From positions 69,856-133,855 of the forward strand of contig CAVOUI010000020.1 in the NCBI GenBank assembly GCA_963699525.1: DNA of 64,000 nucleotides, read 5' to 3'. This DNA comes from SG8-41 sp963699525. GTDB lineage: Bacteria > Pseudomonadota > Gammaproteobacteria > Burkholderiales > SG8-41. Position numbers and translations under genes: made by a program. Of this stretch, positions 44,252 through 51,982 are shown piece by piece; position 1 is the first letter of the stretch, and every line of letters begins with the position of its first letter. A model generated the notes under the pieces. That model ran no database searches. It was given only the letters and a program-made list of their open reading frames with translations, and was not told where the DNA came from.

Positions 44252-45457
44252 ATGAGCCCCTCCCTGCTCGCCGGCGTCGAGATGGCGCCGCGCGACCCGA
44301 TCCTCGGCGTGACCGAAACGTTCAACGCCGACTCCAACCCTAACAAGGTGAACCTCGGCGTCGGCGTCTATTACGACGACAACGGCAAGGTTCCGGTGCT
44401 GGAGTGCGTCCGCCGCGCCGAGCAGAAGCTGGCGGAGACTCCTCTGCCGCGTAATTACCTGCCGATCGACGGCCTCCAGGCCTACGACCGCGCGGTGCAG
44501 GAGCTGCTGTTCGGCAAGGACAGCCCGGCACTGCGCGACCAGAGGGTCGTGACGGTGCAGACCCTTGGCGGCACCGGCGGCCTCAAGGTGGGGGCCGACC
44601 TGCTGCGTCGGCTGAGCCCGAATGCCCAGATCTGGATCAGCGATCCCAGCTGGGAGAACCACCAGGCGCTGTTCGATTACGCCGGGTTCAAGGTGCAGGC
44701 CTACCCCTATTACGATGCTGCGACCCACGGCGTCGACTTCCACAGCATGATCGGCGCCCTGCAAAAGCTGCCGGCGGGAGAAATCGTTGTCCTGCACGCT
44801 TGTTGCCATAACCCGACGGGCGTTGACCTCTCGCCGGAGCAGTGGGAGCGGGTGATCGGGGTAGTCGGCCGAAGCGGGCTCGTGCCTTTCCTCGACATCG
44901 CCTACCAGGGCTTCGCCGAAGGACTCGATGCCGACGCCCATGCGGTGCGCCGCTTTGCGCAGGCGTGTCCGGTCGTATTCGTGTCGAGCTCCTTCTCGAA
45001 GTCGCTCTCGCTCTACGGCGAGCGGGTGGGTGCGCTCTCCGTCGTCACCGAGAGCGCGGACGTCGCGGCGCGCACGCTTTCCCAGTTGAAGCGCGTGATC
45101 CGCACCAACTACTCCAATCCCCCCACTCACGGCGGGCAGGCCGCGGTACAGGTCCTGACGACGCCGGAATTGCGCGTCCTGTGGGACCGGGAGCTCGGCC
45201 AGATGCGCGAGCGCATCAAGACGATGCGCCGCCAGCTGGTCGAGAAGATTCGCACTGCGCGCGCGGATTTCGACTTCAGCTTCGTCATCCGGCAGCGCGG
45301 GCTGTTTTCCTACTCCGGGCTCTCGCGCGAGCAGGTGAAGCGGCTGCGCGAGCAGTACTCGCTCTACGCCATCGACAGCGGCCGCATCTGCGTCGCAGCG
45401 CTCAACTCGCGGAACATCGATTACGTCGCGCGCGCGATCGCAAGCGTTCTGGTCTAG
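44252..45457 (+). CDS. Aromatic/aspartate aminotransferase (class I)
   Basis: PLP-dependent transamination of aspartate and/or aromatic amino acids. The product has 401 residues of the AspC/TyrB type. Features are VNLGVGVYYDDNGKVPVL, the HNPTGVD substrate-site motif, and the PLP lysine in SSSFSKSLSLYGERVGAL. The ATG at 44252 follows AGAAAG and gives MSPSLLAGVEMAPRDPILG, like family starts. TyrB and AspC substrate choice cannot be settled from motifs. It converges on the AsmA-like gene with its stop adjacent. Confidence 0.93.
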   Translation: MSPSLLAGVEMAPRDPILGVTETFNADSNPNKVNLGVGVYYDDNGKVPVLECVRRAEQKLAETPLPRNYLPIDGLQAYDRAVQELLFGKDSPALRDQRVVTVQTLGGTGGLKVGADLLRRLSPNAQIWISDPSWENHQALFDYAGFKVQAYPYYDAATHGVDFHSMIGALQKLPAGEIVVLHACCHNPTGVDLSPEQWERVIGVVGRSGLVPFLDIAYQGFAEGLDADAHAVRRFAQACPVVFVSSSFSKSLSLYGERVGALSVVTESADVAARTLSQLKRVIRTNYSNPPTHGGQAAVQVLTTPELRVLWDRELGQMRERIKTMRRQLVEKIRTARADFDFSFVIRQRGLFSYSGLSREQVKRLREQYSLYAIDSGRICVAALNSRNIDYVARAIASVLV

Positions 45458-46813
45458 TCACTTCGCGTCGTCTTTGTTCCCGAACAGGCTCTCGAACCAC
45501 TGTCCGACCTTCGCGCCTATGGCGGTGCCGAATACCGGGCCCAGCACGGCCGTGCCCGCGGCGGCGCCGGCCACAGTCCCGCCCGTCGGATAGAGCAGCG
45601 GCGAATCGAGCGTGCCGGAGACGTTTAGCGGCACCGCCACCGCTGCGACCGAGCCGGCCTTGACGCTCGTTTTGATGCGGCCCGAAAGCTCGTCGGCGGG
45701 GGAGATCGTCACGTTGCCATCCGCCTCCAGCGAGCCCGACGCGACGTTGAGCTGGGTCAGGCGGCGGATTCCATCCCTCAGGCTGAGATGGCCCGAGAGG
45801 TGGTCGAAACGAGTTTCGCCGCCTTTTCCCGCGTCCCTGTCGAGGAGGGAACTCGCGGCCTTGCCGAGGTCCACCCCGCGCAGGACCCCGTTCTGCACGT
45901 CGATGGGTGCGTCCATCCGCACCGTTTCGAGCAGCTTCCCGGAATCGGCGGCGCTTCCGGAAAACACGGGCCGGGCATTGAGGCGCCCGCTCAGGATCTG
46001 CGGCCTTCCGAGTGCCTTCAGCAGCGAGGCAATTTCGACCTGCGTGACCACCGCGCTGCCCTTGAGCTGCACGCCCTTCTGCCACCCGAGCACAACTCTA
46101 CCGTTCACGGTGCCGCCGTAGAGCCTCGCGCTCATGTCGCTGAAGCTGGCGCCTCTCGCGGTCGCGATTCCCTTCACCGTCAGCTCGTCGAAATGAATCG
46201 GCGGGCCGACCGGAAGATTCCATCTGTTGGCCCTGGCCTCGATCAGGTAGCTCGACTGCTGGGGTCTCACCACGGCGGTGAACGCGCCGTCACGTGTGGC
46301 GATCGATACGCTCTCGAGACTTCCTACCCACGAAAAACTGAGGCGCGCGTCGAATGGTCCGAACGCGGCGTCTTCGAGTTCGATGACCGCGTCGTCGAGC
46401 ACGATAGACTCGAGCCAGATCGACGACGGCTGCGTTGGCTTGCCGCCCTTGGATCCCACCGGCACCCAAGCGGGGATCTTGCGGAGCGCCGCTCGCGTCA
46501 GCACCAGCCCGTCAATCTCGATGCTCTTAATGACCCAGGTGGAATCGAATAGCGTCCACAGGTCCGGAGTCACGGTAACCTTGCCGACCTTGATCTCTTC
46601 CGATGCGCCAACCGTGATGCCGCGAACTGTTAGATGAGGCAGCGGCAATGCCGCCGCGCGCAGGCTGCGGATTCTCACCGTCTCGCCGAGCCGTGCGGAG
46701 GCCTCCCTTTCGATCTGAGGGATGTAATCGTCGAGCGTGATGAAAAAGGGAACGGCGGCGAGGACCAATACAATCGCGCCAAGCAGGGCGCCGATTCGCC
46801 TTAACCGCTTCAT
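45458..46813 (-). CDS. AsmA-like membrane-anchored periplasmic protein
   Basis: A protein of 451 residues with one N-terminal membrane segment (about 7-27) and a long beta-rich periplasmic region. The AsmA-type start ITLDDYIPQIEREASARLGE is followed by repeats such as SIEIDGLVLTRAALRK. AsmA-family proteins act in outer-membrane lipid homeostasis and bridge-like lipid transport. The C-terminus (GAAAGTAVLGPVFGTAIGAK) is Gly/Ala-rich and may be a second hydrophobic element. It is divergent from tRNA-Asn. Confidence 0.82.
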   Translation of the reverse strand: MKRLRRIGALLGAIVLVLAAVPFFITLDDYIPQIEREASARLGETVRIRSLRAAALPLPHLTVRGITVGASEEIKVGKVTVTPDLWTLFDSTWVIKSIEIDGLVLTRAALRKIPAWVPVGSKGGKPTQPSSIWLESIVLDDAVIELEDAAFGPFDARLSFSWVGSLESVSIATRDGAFTAVVRPQQSSYLIEARANRWNLPVGPPIHFDELTVKGIATARGASFSDMSARLYGGTVNGRVVLGWQKGVQLKGSAVVTQVEIASLLKALGRPQILSGRLNARPVFSGSAADSGKLLETVRMDAPIDVQNGVLRGVDLGKAASSLLDRDAGKGGETRFDHLSGHLSLRDGIRRLTQLNVASGSLEADGNVTISPADELSGRIKTSVKAGSVAAVAVPLNVSGTLDSPLLYPTGGTVAGAAAGTAVLGPVFGTAIGAKVGQWFESLFGNKDDAK

Positions 46814-46839
46814 AATGCTGGGAAAATTCGAGAAAATCG

Positions 46840-46868
46840 TTGACCCACTGAGCACCAGCCGCTAATAT
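46840..46868 (+). promoter_or_regulatory. Promoter of the tRNA-Asn gene
   Basis: TTGACC at 46840-46845, a 17-bp spacer and TAATAT at 46863-46868 place the start near 46876, about 46 nt before the tRNA. The -35 matches consensus at five of six positions. Confidence 0.6.
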
Positions 46869-46921
46869 AAGCGCCTTTCAATGGAGCACCAAGCAGCTAT
46901 TCACGGTTGACGTCAGATTTT

Positions 46922-47217
46922 TCCCCGATAGCTCAGTTGGTAGAGCGACGGACTGTCAAATGGCAGCATCACGGGGAAACCTGTGAAGGAAAATCGGGTG
47001 AACTCAGGGAATGTCCTTCGGGAAGAATCCTGAGCCAAGCCCGCCGAAGGGCAACAAGTAGGCGGGAAGGTGCAGAGACTAGGGGGTGAGCAGCCCAGGC
47101 AATAAGCCCCCATCAGCGCCCGACACCCCACCGGGTCATGCCGGGGGTGATGAGATAGTCCAACGCGCAAGCGTTGTAATCCGCAGGTCGCTGGTTCGAG
47201 CCCAGCTCGGGGAGCCA
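46922..47217 (+). tRNA. tRNA-Asn (GTT), interrupted in the anticodon by a group I intron
   Basis: Exon 1 is 46922-46956 and exon 2 is 47177-47217; joined they give a 76-nt tRNA-Asn with an encoded CCA. The acceptor TCCCCGA pairs perfectly with TCGGGGA, and D-arm GCTCAGTTGG and T-arm GGTTCGAGCCC are normal. The anticodon stem CGGA/TCCG and loop CTGTTAA re-form only after removal of 46957-47176. The break falls between nucleotides 35 and 36, inside the anticodon GTT. A promoter and a strong terminator flank the gene, so it is probably functional. Without splicing the tRNA could not decode. Confidence 0.93.
46957..47176 (+). ncRNA. Group I self-splicing intron in tRNA-Asn
   Basis: A 220-nt insert with group I features. 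The 5' exon ends in U (46956) paired as U.G with G46963 in a P1 formed by CTGTC (46953-46957) and GGCAG (46962-46966). The last nucleotide is G (47176). P5 pairs CTCAGG (47003-47008) with CCTGAG (47029-47034) and contains a UUCG-capped hairpin. P6 pairs CCGCC (47041-47045) with GGCGG (47061-47065). The conserved GTGCAGAGACTA (47070-47081) and AGATAGTCC (47153-47161) form P7 (GACTA/TAGTC). P9 is a GCAA-capped hairpin at 47161-47176. The AGAGACTAG and ATAGTCC strings match, from memory, the Azoarcus tRNA-Ile intron. There is no endonuclease ORF. Confidence 0.9.
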
Positions 47218-47222
47218 ACAGC

Positions 47223-47257
47223 AAATCGGCCACGCACCCAGCGTGGCCGATTTTTTT
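47223..47257 (+). terminator. Intrinsic terminator of tRNA-Asn
   Basis: A perfect 13-bp stem (47223-47235 with 47241-47253) around an ACCCA loop, running into a T7 tract (47251-47257), five bases after the tRNA. A textbook Rho-independent terminator. It may also serve the converging TPP-enzyme gene. Confidence 0.92.
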
Positions 47258-47270
47258 GCATGTGGTCCGA

Positions 47271-48959
47271 CTAGATCTTCGGGTACGGATGCCGGGCGAC
47301 CATGACTTCGACCAGAGCCGGCTTCGTTTTCGTTGCAGCGAGACCCCGGCGCAATGCGCCTTCGACATCCTTCGGGTCGGTGACGCGGATCCCCTCGGCA
47401 CCGCAAGCCCTGGCAATGCTGGCGAAATCGGGACTTTGAAAAGCAGTGCCGTAGGTGTGGCCGTAGATGTTCGACTGCTGCATGAAGGTCTGGCCGAACG
47501 CGCCGTCGTTCAGGACGACCATAAGAATATTTGCCCCGTACTCCGCGGCGGTCGGCAGGTCGCCGATGGTCATGAGAAAAGCGCCATCCCCCGCGAGTGC
47601 GACCACATCGCGACGGGGAAACTCCATCTTCGCCACGATCGCAGTCGGGAGGCCGTAGCTCATTGCGTTCCAGACGCCGGACTGCATGAAGGACTCGGGT
47701 GTCGCGATGCGGCGGAAGGTGCGGGCCCACATCTGGCAGTTGCCCACATCGCTCGCAACCACCGCCTGGTCGTCGAGCACGGCGTTTAAGGCATCCATCA
47801 GCACGCCGGGGTAAATCGGCCGGTTATTCCGATGCGGCTCGTTCTGGGCAGCCAGGCTCGCGCGGATCGCCGCTTTGCCCTCGGCCATGCGCTGGGTGAG
47901 CGCTTCATCGCGCGGCCGCTGGTAATTTCCGATGCGCTCGAGCAATGCGGTCAGGAGCAGCTTGGAATCGGCCACGCGCTGGTCTTCGCCCGAGTAGCGG
48001 GAATCCGCTTTGTCGTCGAAGCCGATGAGGATGACGTTTTTCTCCGGAGCGCGCTGCCGGAGCTCGGCGAGCTCAGCCGTTCCCGCCCGCAGTCCGACCG
48101 CGAAGATGAGATCGGTATTTCTCAGCGCCTCAATGCAGAGGGGATGGCTGCGATAGTGCTGGAAGTGCCCTGCAAAGAATGGGTGCTCTTCCGGGATCAC
48201 CCCGATGGCGTCCTGGGCGAAGACCACCGGCGCCTGAAGCTTCAGTGAAAGCTCGGACAGCTCCCGCAGCGCGCCCTTTCGGATGATGCCCTTCCCTGCC
48301 GCGATCACCGGCGACCGCGACTCCATGAGCCGCTTCGCGAAACGCTCGACATCCTTCGGGTCCGGCCGGGAGACCTGGACGGGAATGCTGCGATAAGGGG
48401 GAAGGACGGCAGGTGTTTCCTGCAGTATGAATTCGCTGTAGTCCGACAGCCGCGGCAGCTCGACGTGGACCGGTCCCGGCCGCCCGCTGCGTGCGACGTG
48501 AAAAGCTCTTGCCATCACGTCCGGGATGTCCTCGATGCGCTCGACCCGGGCGGACCACTTGGTGATCTTCGTGAACATCTCGTGGACGAAGGCCGGATCG
48601 TCGACGCCATGGAAAGCCTCCCGGTCGGCCTTCAGGGGAACGGCACCGCTGATGTGCACCATCGGCGACGCCGCGCCGTAGGCCTGCGCGACCCCCGCCA
48701 TGGAGTTGATGCAGCCCGGCCCGGCCGTCACGACGCACACCCCGGGCCTGCCCGTCAGGCGCCCGTAGGCGTCCGCCATGAGCGAGACATTCGACTCCTG
48801 CTTGCAGGTGACCATCCGGACGGATTTCACCCGGCTCAAACCGTCGTAGATCGGGTGAATGTGCGACCCCGGTACGCTGTAGACCCGCTCGACGCCCTCC
48901 TCCCGGAGTGCCTCGGCCACCGCCTCGCCTGCGTGCATCGCCGGGCGTTGAGAGCTCAC
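47271..48959 (-). CDS. Thiamine-pyrophosphate-dependent decarboxylase/synthase
   Basis: A three-domain TPP enzyme of 562 residues related to acetolactate synthase and benzoylformate decarboxylase. The activating Glu lies in CKQESNVSLMADAYGR. The middle domain begins near residue 195, and the TPP-binding GDGAFLM...NDGAF motif is at about residues 445-475. The GTG at 48959 overlaps the stop of the glycosylase gene as GTGA with GGAG upstream; the ATG at 48938 is an alternative. The FAD-linked anchors of biosynthetic acetolactate synthase are not evident, so a catabolic 2-oxoacid reaction is likelier (inference). Confidence 0.85.
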   Translation of the reverse strand: MSSQRPAMHAGEAVAEALREEGVERVYSVPGSHIHPIYDGLSRVKSVRMVTCKQESNVSLMADAYGRLTGRPGVCVVTAGPGCINSMAGVAQAYGAASPMVHISGAVPLKADREAFHGVDDPAFVHEMFTKITKWSARVERIEDIPDVMARAFHVARSGRPGPVHVELPRLSDYSEFILQETPAVLPPYRSIPVQVSRPDPKDVERFAKRLMESRSPVIAAGKGIIRKGALRELSELSLKLQAPVVFAQDAIGVIPEEHPFFAGHFQHYRSHPLCIEALRNTDLIFAVGLRAGTAELAELRQRAPEKNVILIGFDDKADSRYSGEDQRVADSKLLLTALLERIGNYQRPRDEALTQRMAEGKAAIRASLAAQNEPHRNNRPIYPGVLMDALNAVLDDQAVVASDVGNCQMWARTFRRIATPESFMQSGVWNAMSYGLPTAIVAKMEFPRRDVVALAGDGAFLMTIGDLPTAAEYGANILMVVLNDGAFGQTFMQQSNIYGHTYGTAFQSPDFASIARACGAEGIRVTDPKDVEGALRRGLAATKTKPALVEVMVARHPYPKI

Positions 48960-49681
48960 GGATTCGCTCCGCCAATGGCTATTCCAAGTTCCGCCAGCGC
49001 GCGCGTCGCCTGCGCCGCCCAGCCGCGATTGGCGGCGGGGCTCGCGGGGCTCGGGTGCGGCATGACGCCGATCCTGATTCCCGATCCCTTCAGTGCAGCC
49101 GCGGCCCGATCTGCGGCAAACCGCCCGATTCCCACCACGAGCTCCGGGCGCTGTCGCTCGACCGTCCGCCGCAGCGCCGAGTCGCATGCTTTAAACAGCG
49201 CCAGGCTTTCCTTGCGCGGAAGCTTATCGGGCGTGCGGTTTCTGCCGCTCGCTTCGAGGAAGGCGAGCGGACAGTAATTAGCGACGAAAAACGTCTCGAA
49301 GAAGCGCTGCGGAGTCGCGAAGTTATCGCGCGCCCAGCCCCAAAGGCGCTGGCCGCTTACCTCCCCCCGGGGACAACGGAATCCGGTCACGAGGCGCTTC
49401 GGGTGCTCGCGCGCCGGGCGCTCTACCGGTGCCTCGATGCCGAGCCAGTCGCGGACCATCCCGACGTCGCCGAAGGGCACCCCGGTCTGCGCCATGCCGA
49501 AGGGTCCGGGATTCATCCCAAGGAGGACTATCCGCGGCTCGCCCCGGCCGTAGCGCTCGAGGTAGGCGCGGTGCGGCTTCCAGGCATAGGCGAGCGGGTT
49601 GTAGACGTATGCCACCGGTTTGGCGAACGCGAGGCGCGCAACGTCGCTGCGCAGCCGGCGCGCGATTTCAACAAGCTCCAC
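48956..49681 (-). CDS. SMUG1-type uracil-DNA glycosylase
   Basis: Removes uracil and oxidised pyrimidines such as 5-hydroxymethyluracil from DNA. The product has 241 residues. The family catalytic motif GMNPGPFGMAQTGVPFG is near residue 55, followed by GMVRDWLGIEAPVE. The second motif MPHPSPASPAANRGW contains the conserved His. This UDG family is common in animals and patchy in bacteria. It sits between a COG0523 GTPase and a TPP enzyme with which it overlaps by 4 nt, an odd neighbourhood for a repair gene. Confidence 0.9.
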   Translation of the reverse strand: MELVEIARRLRSDVARLAFAKPVAYVYNPLAYAWKPHRAYLERYGRGEPRIVLLGMNPGPFGMAQTGVPFGDVGMVRDWLGIEAPVERPAREHPKRLVTGFRCPRGEVSGQRLWGWARDNFATPQRFFETFFVANYCPLAFLEASGRNRTPDKLPRKESLALFKACDSALRRTVERQRPELVVGIGRFAADRAAAALKGSGIRIGVMPHPSPASPAANRGWAAQATRALAELGIAIGGANP

Positions 49682-49694
49682 GCTCCCACCACAA

Positions 49695-50735
49695 TCAATG
49701 CGCGCCGACTGCGCCGATCGCGGCGAAGAGGTCTGCGACGATCTGCCGGGGTATGCCGCGGGTGATAAAAACCAGCCGCGTGCTGTGATCGGCGCTCGGC
49801 CAAGCAGCGAGCTCGAGCGGCGGATGGAACAGGTGCTGGACCCCCTGCACCACCATCGGCCCCGCTTTTTCCTCGACGTTGACGAGCCCCTTCACGCGGA
49901 GAAGGTCGGGACCCCGCAGTGCCGTGAGGACGTCCATGCACTGCGTGAACGTTGCCCACGCCATGGGCTGCTCGAAGCGCAGCACGAATGACTGTACGTT
50001 CTCGTCGTGGCGGTGCCCGTGCGCGCCGCCCTCGTCTCCCTCCGCACCCAGCCAGCGCTCGACTTCCTCCAGGTCGGCGTGCGTGCGCCGCAGTCCGACG
50101 TCCACCAGAAAAGCGAGCTCGATATCGCCGTTCGTTGCGCGCCGCAGCGGTGCGCGGGGATTGATCTCGTGCAATCGCTCCATCAGGGCCGCCAGTGGCT
50201 GCTCCGCGGCGAGGTCGGACTTGGTCACGATCAACCGGTCGGCAAGCGCCACCTGCTTGACCGGCTCTGAAAATTGGTCGAGCTGCCCCGGCGCATTGAC
50301 CGCATCCACCAGCGTGACCACGCAGTCGAGGCGGTACTGATCGCGCAGCATGGAATCGGTCAACAGCGTCTGCATGACCGGCGCCGGGTCGGCGAGCCCG
50401 GTGGTTTCGATGACGACCCGGTCGTAATCGATGATCTCACCGTTGCGCCGCTTGATGAAGAGATCGCGCAGCGTTTCCTGCAGGTCGCCGCGCAGCACAC
50501 AGCAGAGGCAGCCGTTGTTGAGCAGCATCATCTGCTCGGAGGAGACCTGGACGAGATCGTTGTCCACGCCGATCTCGCCCAGCTCATTGACGATCACCGC
50601 GACCCGGTTCATTTCCGGCCGCTTGAGCAGGCGGTTGACCAGGGTAGTCTTGCCGGCCCCGAGGAAGCCGGTAACGATCGAAACCGGGATGAGCCCCGCG
50701 AGGGCGTCGCGGGTCGCGGCCAGGCTCTCGGGCAT
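49695..50735 (-). CDS. COG0523 (CobW/ZNG1-like) metallochaperone GTPase
   Basis: G3E-family GTPase of 346 residues. Walker A is TGFLGAGKTTLVNRLL. The zinc-binding signature is NNGCLCCVLRGDL, the Glu motif is VIETTGLADPAP, and SKSD-type recognition is seen as VTKSDLA. The C-terminal CobW_C domain includes a short His-containing loop (GGAHGHRHDE). Family members insert or traffic zinc or other metals into client proteins. Its ATG shares a base with the stop of the upstream LVIVD gene (TAATG), so the two are probably coupled, making the LVIVD protein a candidate client. Confidence 0.9.
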   Translation of the reverse strand: MPESLAATRDALAGLIPVSIVTGFLGAGKTTLVNRLLKRPEMNRVAVIVNELGEIGVDNDLVQVSSEQMMLLNNGCLCCVLRGDLQETLRDLFIKRRNGEIIDYDRVVIETTGLADPAPVMQTLLTDSMLRDQYRLDCVVTLVDAVNAPGQLDQFSEPVKQVALADRLIVTKSDLAAEQPLAALMERLHEINPRAPLRRATNGDIELAFLVDVGLRRTHADLEEVERWLGAEGDEGGAHGHRHDENVQSFVLRFEQPMAWATFTQCMDVLTALRGPDLLRVKGLVNVEEKAGPMVVQGVQHLFHPPLELAAWPSADHSTRLVFITRGIPRQIVADLFAAIGAVGAH

Positions 50736-51982
50736 TAAAACGTCGTCTCCAGCGTGTAGAGGCCGCCGCCGAAGCGGTCCACGGCGTAAACGGTGCGGTT
50801 CTCGTCCACCCACACGTCGTTGATCTGTGCCGAGCCCTTGGGCGCCAGCTTGGGCGTAGCCGGCACGAAATAGCCGACCTCCTTGGGCTGCATGGGATTG
50901 GACACATCGAATGCCCGGACGCCGCCATTGAAGTAGGTGCCGAAGATCAGCGTCTCGGAGCGGAACGAGCAGGGTCCTGGCTGGTTCTCGTGCAGGTTGT
51001 GAGAGCCATAACGGCCGCCGCGCTTGGTAAAGATCTCTGCCGGCGGCAGCGGAAACATCGCAATCGGCACCAGGTTACTTTCGACGCGCGCATCCACCAC
51101 CCACGTCGGCTTGGGCCAGTCCTCCCCGTTGTCCCGCACGCATTCATCCGAAACGATCAGGTAGCCGCGCTCGATCAACGGCAGGACGGTATGCGAGAAG
51201 CCGTTGTACGGCGGGGAGTATTGCAGGTGCCCGACCGGCTTGGGCTTCGACTTGTTGCTGATATCGAGTATCCAGACCCCGCCGTCGATGTAGCCGATGT
51301 AGACGCGATCCGGCTTCTGCGGATAGGAATTGGTGTTGTGCGGCCGGTAGCCGCCGTCGAATCTCGGGTGGCGCGGCGGCGGCGGCGCGGAGTCCCCCTT
51401 GCGCGTGCCCGGGTACCACCAGCGCCCGACCTCGGTGGGCTTCGACGGGTTACGCACGTCGATGATGCGGTAGAACTGATCGTCCTTCGGGTTGGTGGGC
51501 TCGAAATCGGCCGCGCCGGAGGTGAGATGCACGTACTGGCCGTCGACAAAGAAGACGCAGTGCGCGCCGCGCGAGCACGGCCCTGAGGCGTCGAAATGCG
51601 AGATCAGCTTCGGCTTTTCGGGCGTGCTGATGTCGAAGAGATCCATGCCGGCGGGCTTGAGTCCCCACTTCTTGGTCTGGTAGGCCACCGCCATGATGTC
51701 GCCCACCACGTCCAGCGAGTTCGACCGCACGTCGTTGTGCGGCAGGTCGGTTTGCACCACCAGCTTCGGATTGCGCGGGTCGGTCACGTCCACCGCCGTG
51801 AAGTTCTTGGGGGCGGACTCGTGCGCCATCCACAGGATGCGCCGGCCGTCCTTCGCCTTCTGCAGGTTGATGCCCTCGCCGACTCCGCCGAAGCCGGCAA
51901 GTTCGTGGTGCCCGATGAGCTTCATGTTGAGGGCGAGCTGGGCGGCCCCTCCGCCCGGTCTCAGTGTTCCTTCGGCTGCCAT
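50735..51982 (-). CDS. LVIVD-repeat beta-propeller protein
   Basis: A protein of 415 residues built of repeated propeller blades with the DVTDPRNPKLV, DISTPEKPKLI, DVRNPSKPTEV, DISNKSKPKPV and DVSNPMQPKEV signatures, which mark the LVIVD family. Conserved His and Cys clusters (GPCSRGAHC; RYGSHNLHENQPG) could bind a metal. No signal peptide is visible. The function is unknown. Coupling to a COG0523 metallochaperone hints at a metalloprotein (inference). It follows the dehydrogenase gene by zero bases. Confidence 0.82.
   Translation of the reverse strand: MAAEGTLRPGGGAAQLALNMKLIGHHELAGFGGVGEGINLQKAKDGRRILWMAHESAPKNFTAVDVTDPRNPKLVVQTDLPHNDVRSNSLDVVGDIMAVAYQTKKWGLKPAGMDLFDISTPEKPKLISHFDASGPCSRGAHCVFFVDGQYVHLTSGAADFEPTNPKDDQFYRIIDVRNPSKPTEVGRWWYPGTRKGDSAPPPPRHPRFDGGYRPHNTNSYPQKPDRVYIGYIDGGVWILDISNKSKPKPVGHLQYSPPYNGFSHTVLPLIERGYLIVSDECVRDNGEDWPKPTWVVDARVESNLVPIAMFPLPPAEIFTKRGGRYGSHNLHENQPGPCSFRSETLIFGTYFNGGVRAFDVSNPMQPKEVGYFVPATPKLAPKGSAQINDVWVDENRTVYAVDRFGGGLYTLETTF

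Noticed and set aside
46922..47217. The interrupted tRNA as a pseudogene broken by an ordinary insertion
   Set aside because: The insert has specific group I splice-site and P7 signals, the exons are perfect, and promoter and terminator are intact. A random insertion would not restore the tRNA so exactly.
46907..47274. Short open frames across the interrupted tRNA-Asn
   Set aside because: They overlap the tRNA exons and the intron core and have no ribosome site. The RNA explanation accounts for every conserved position.
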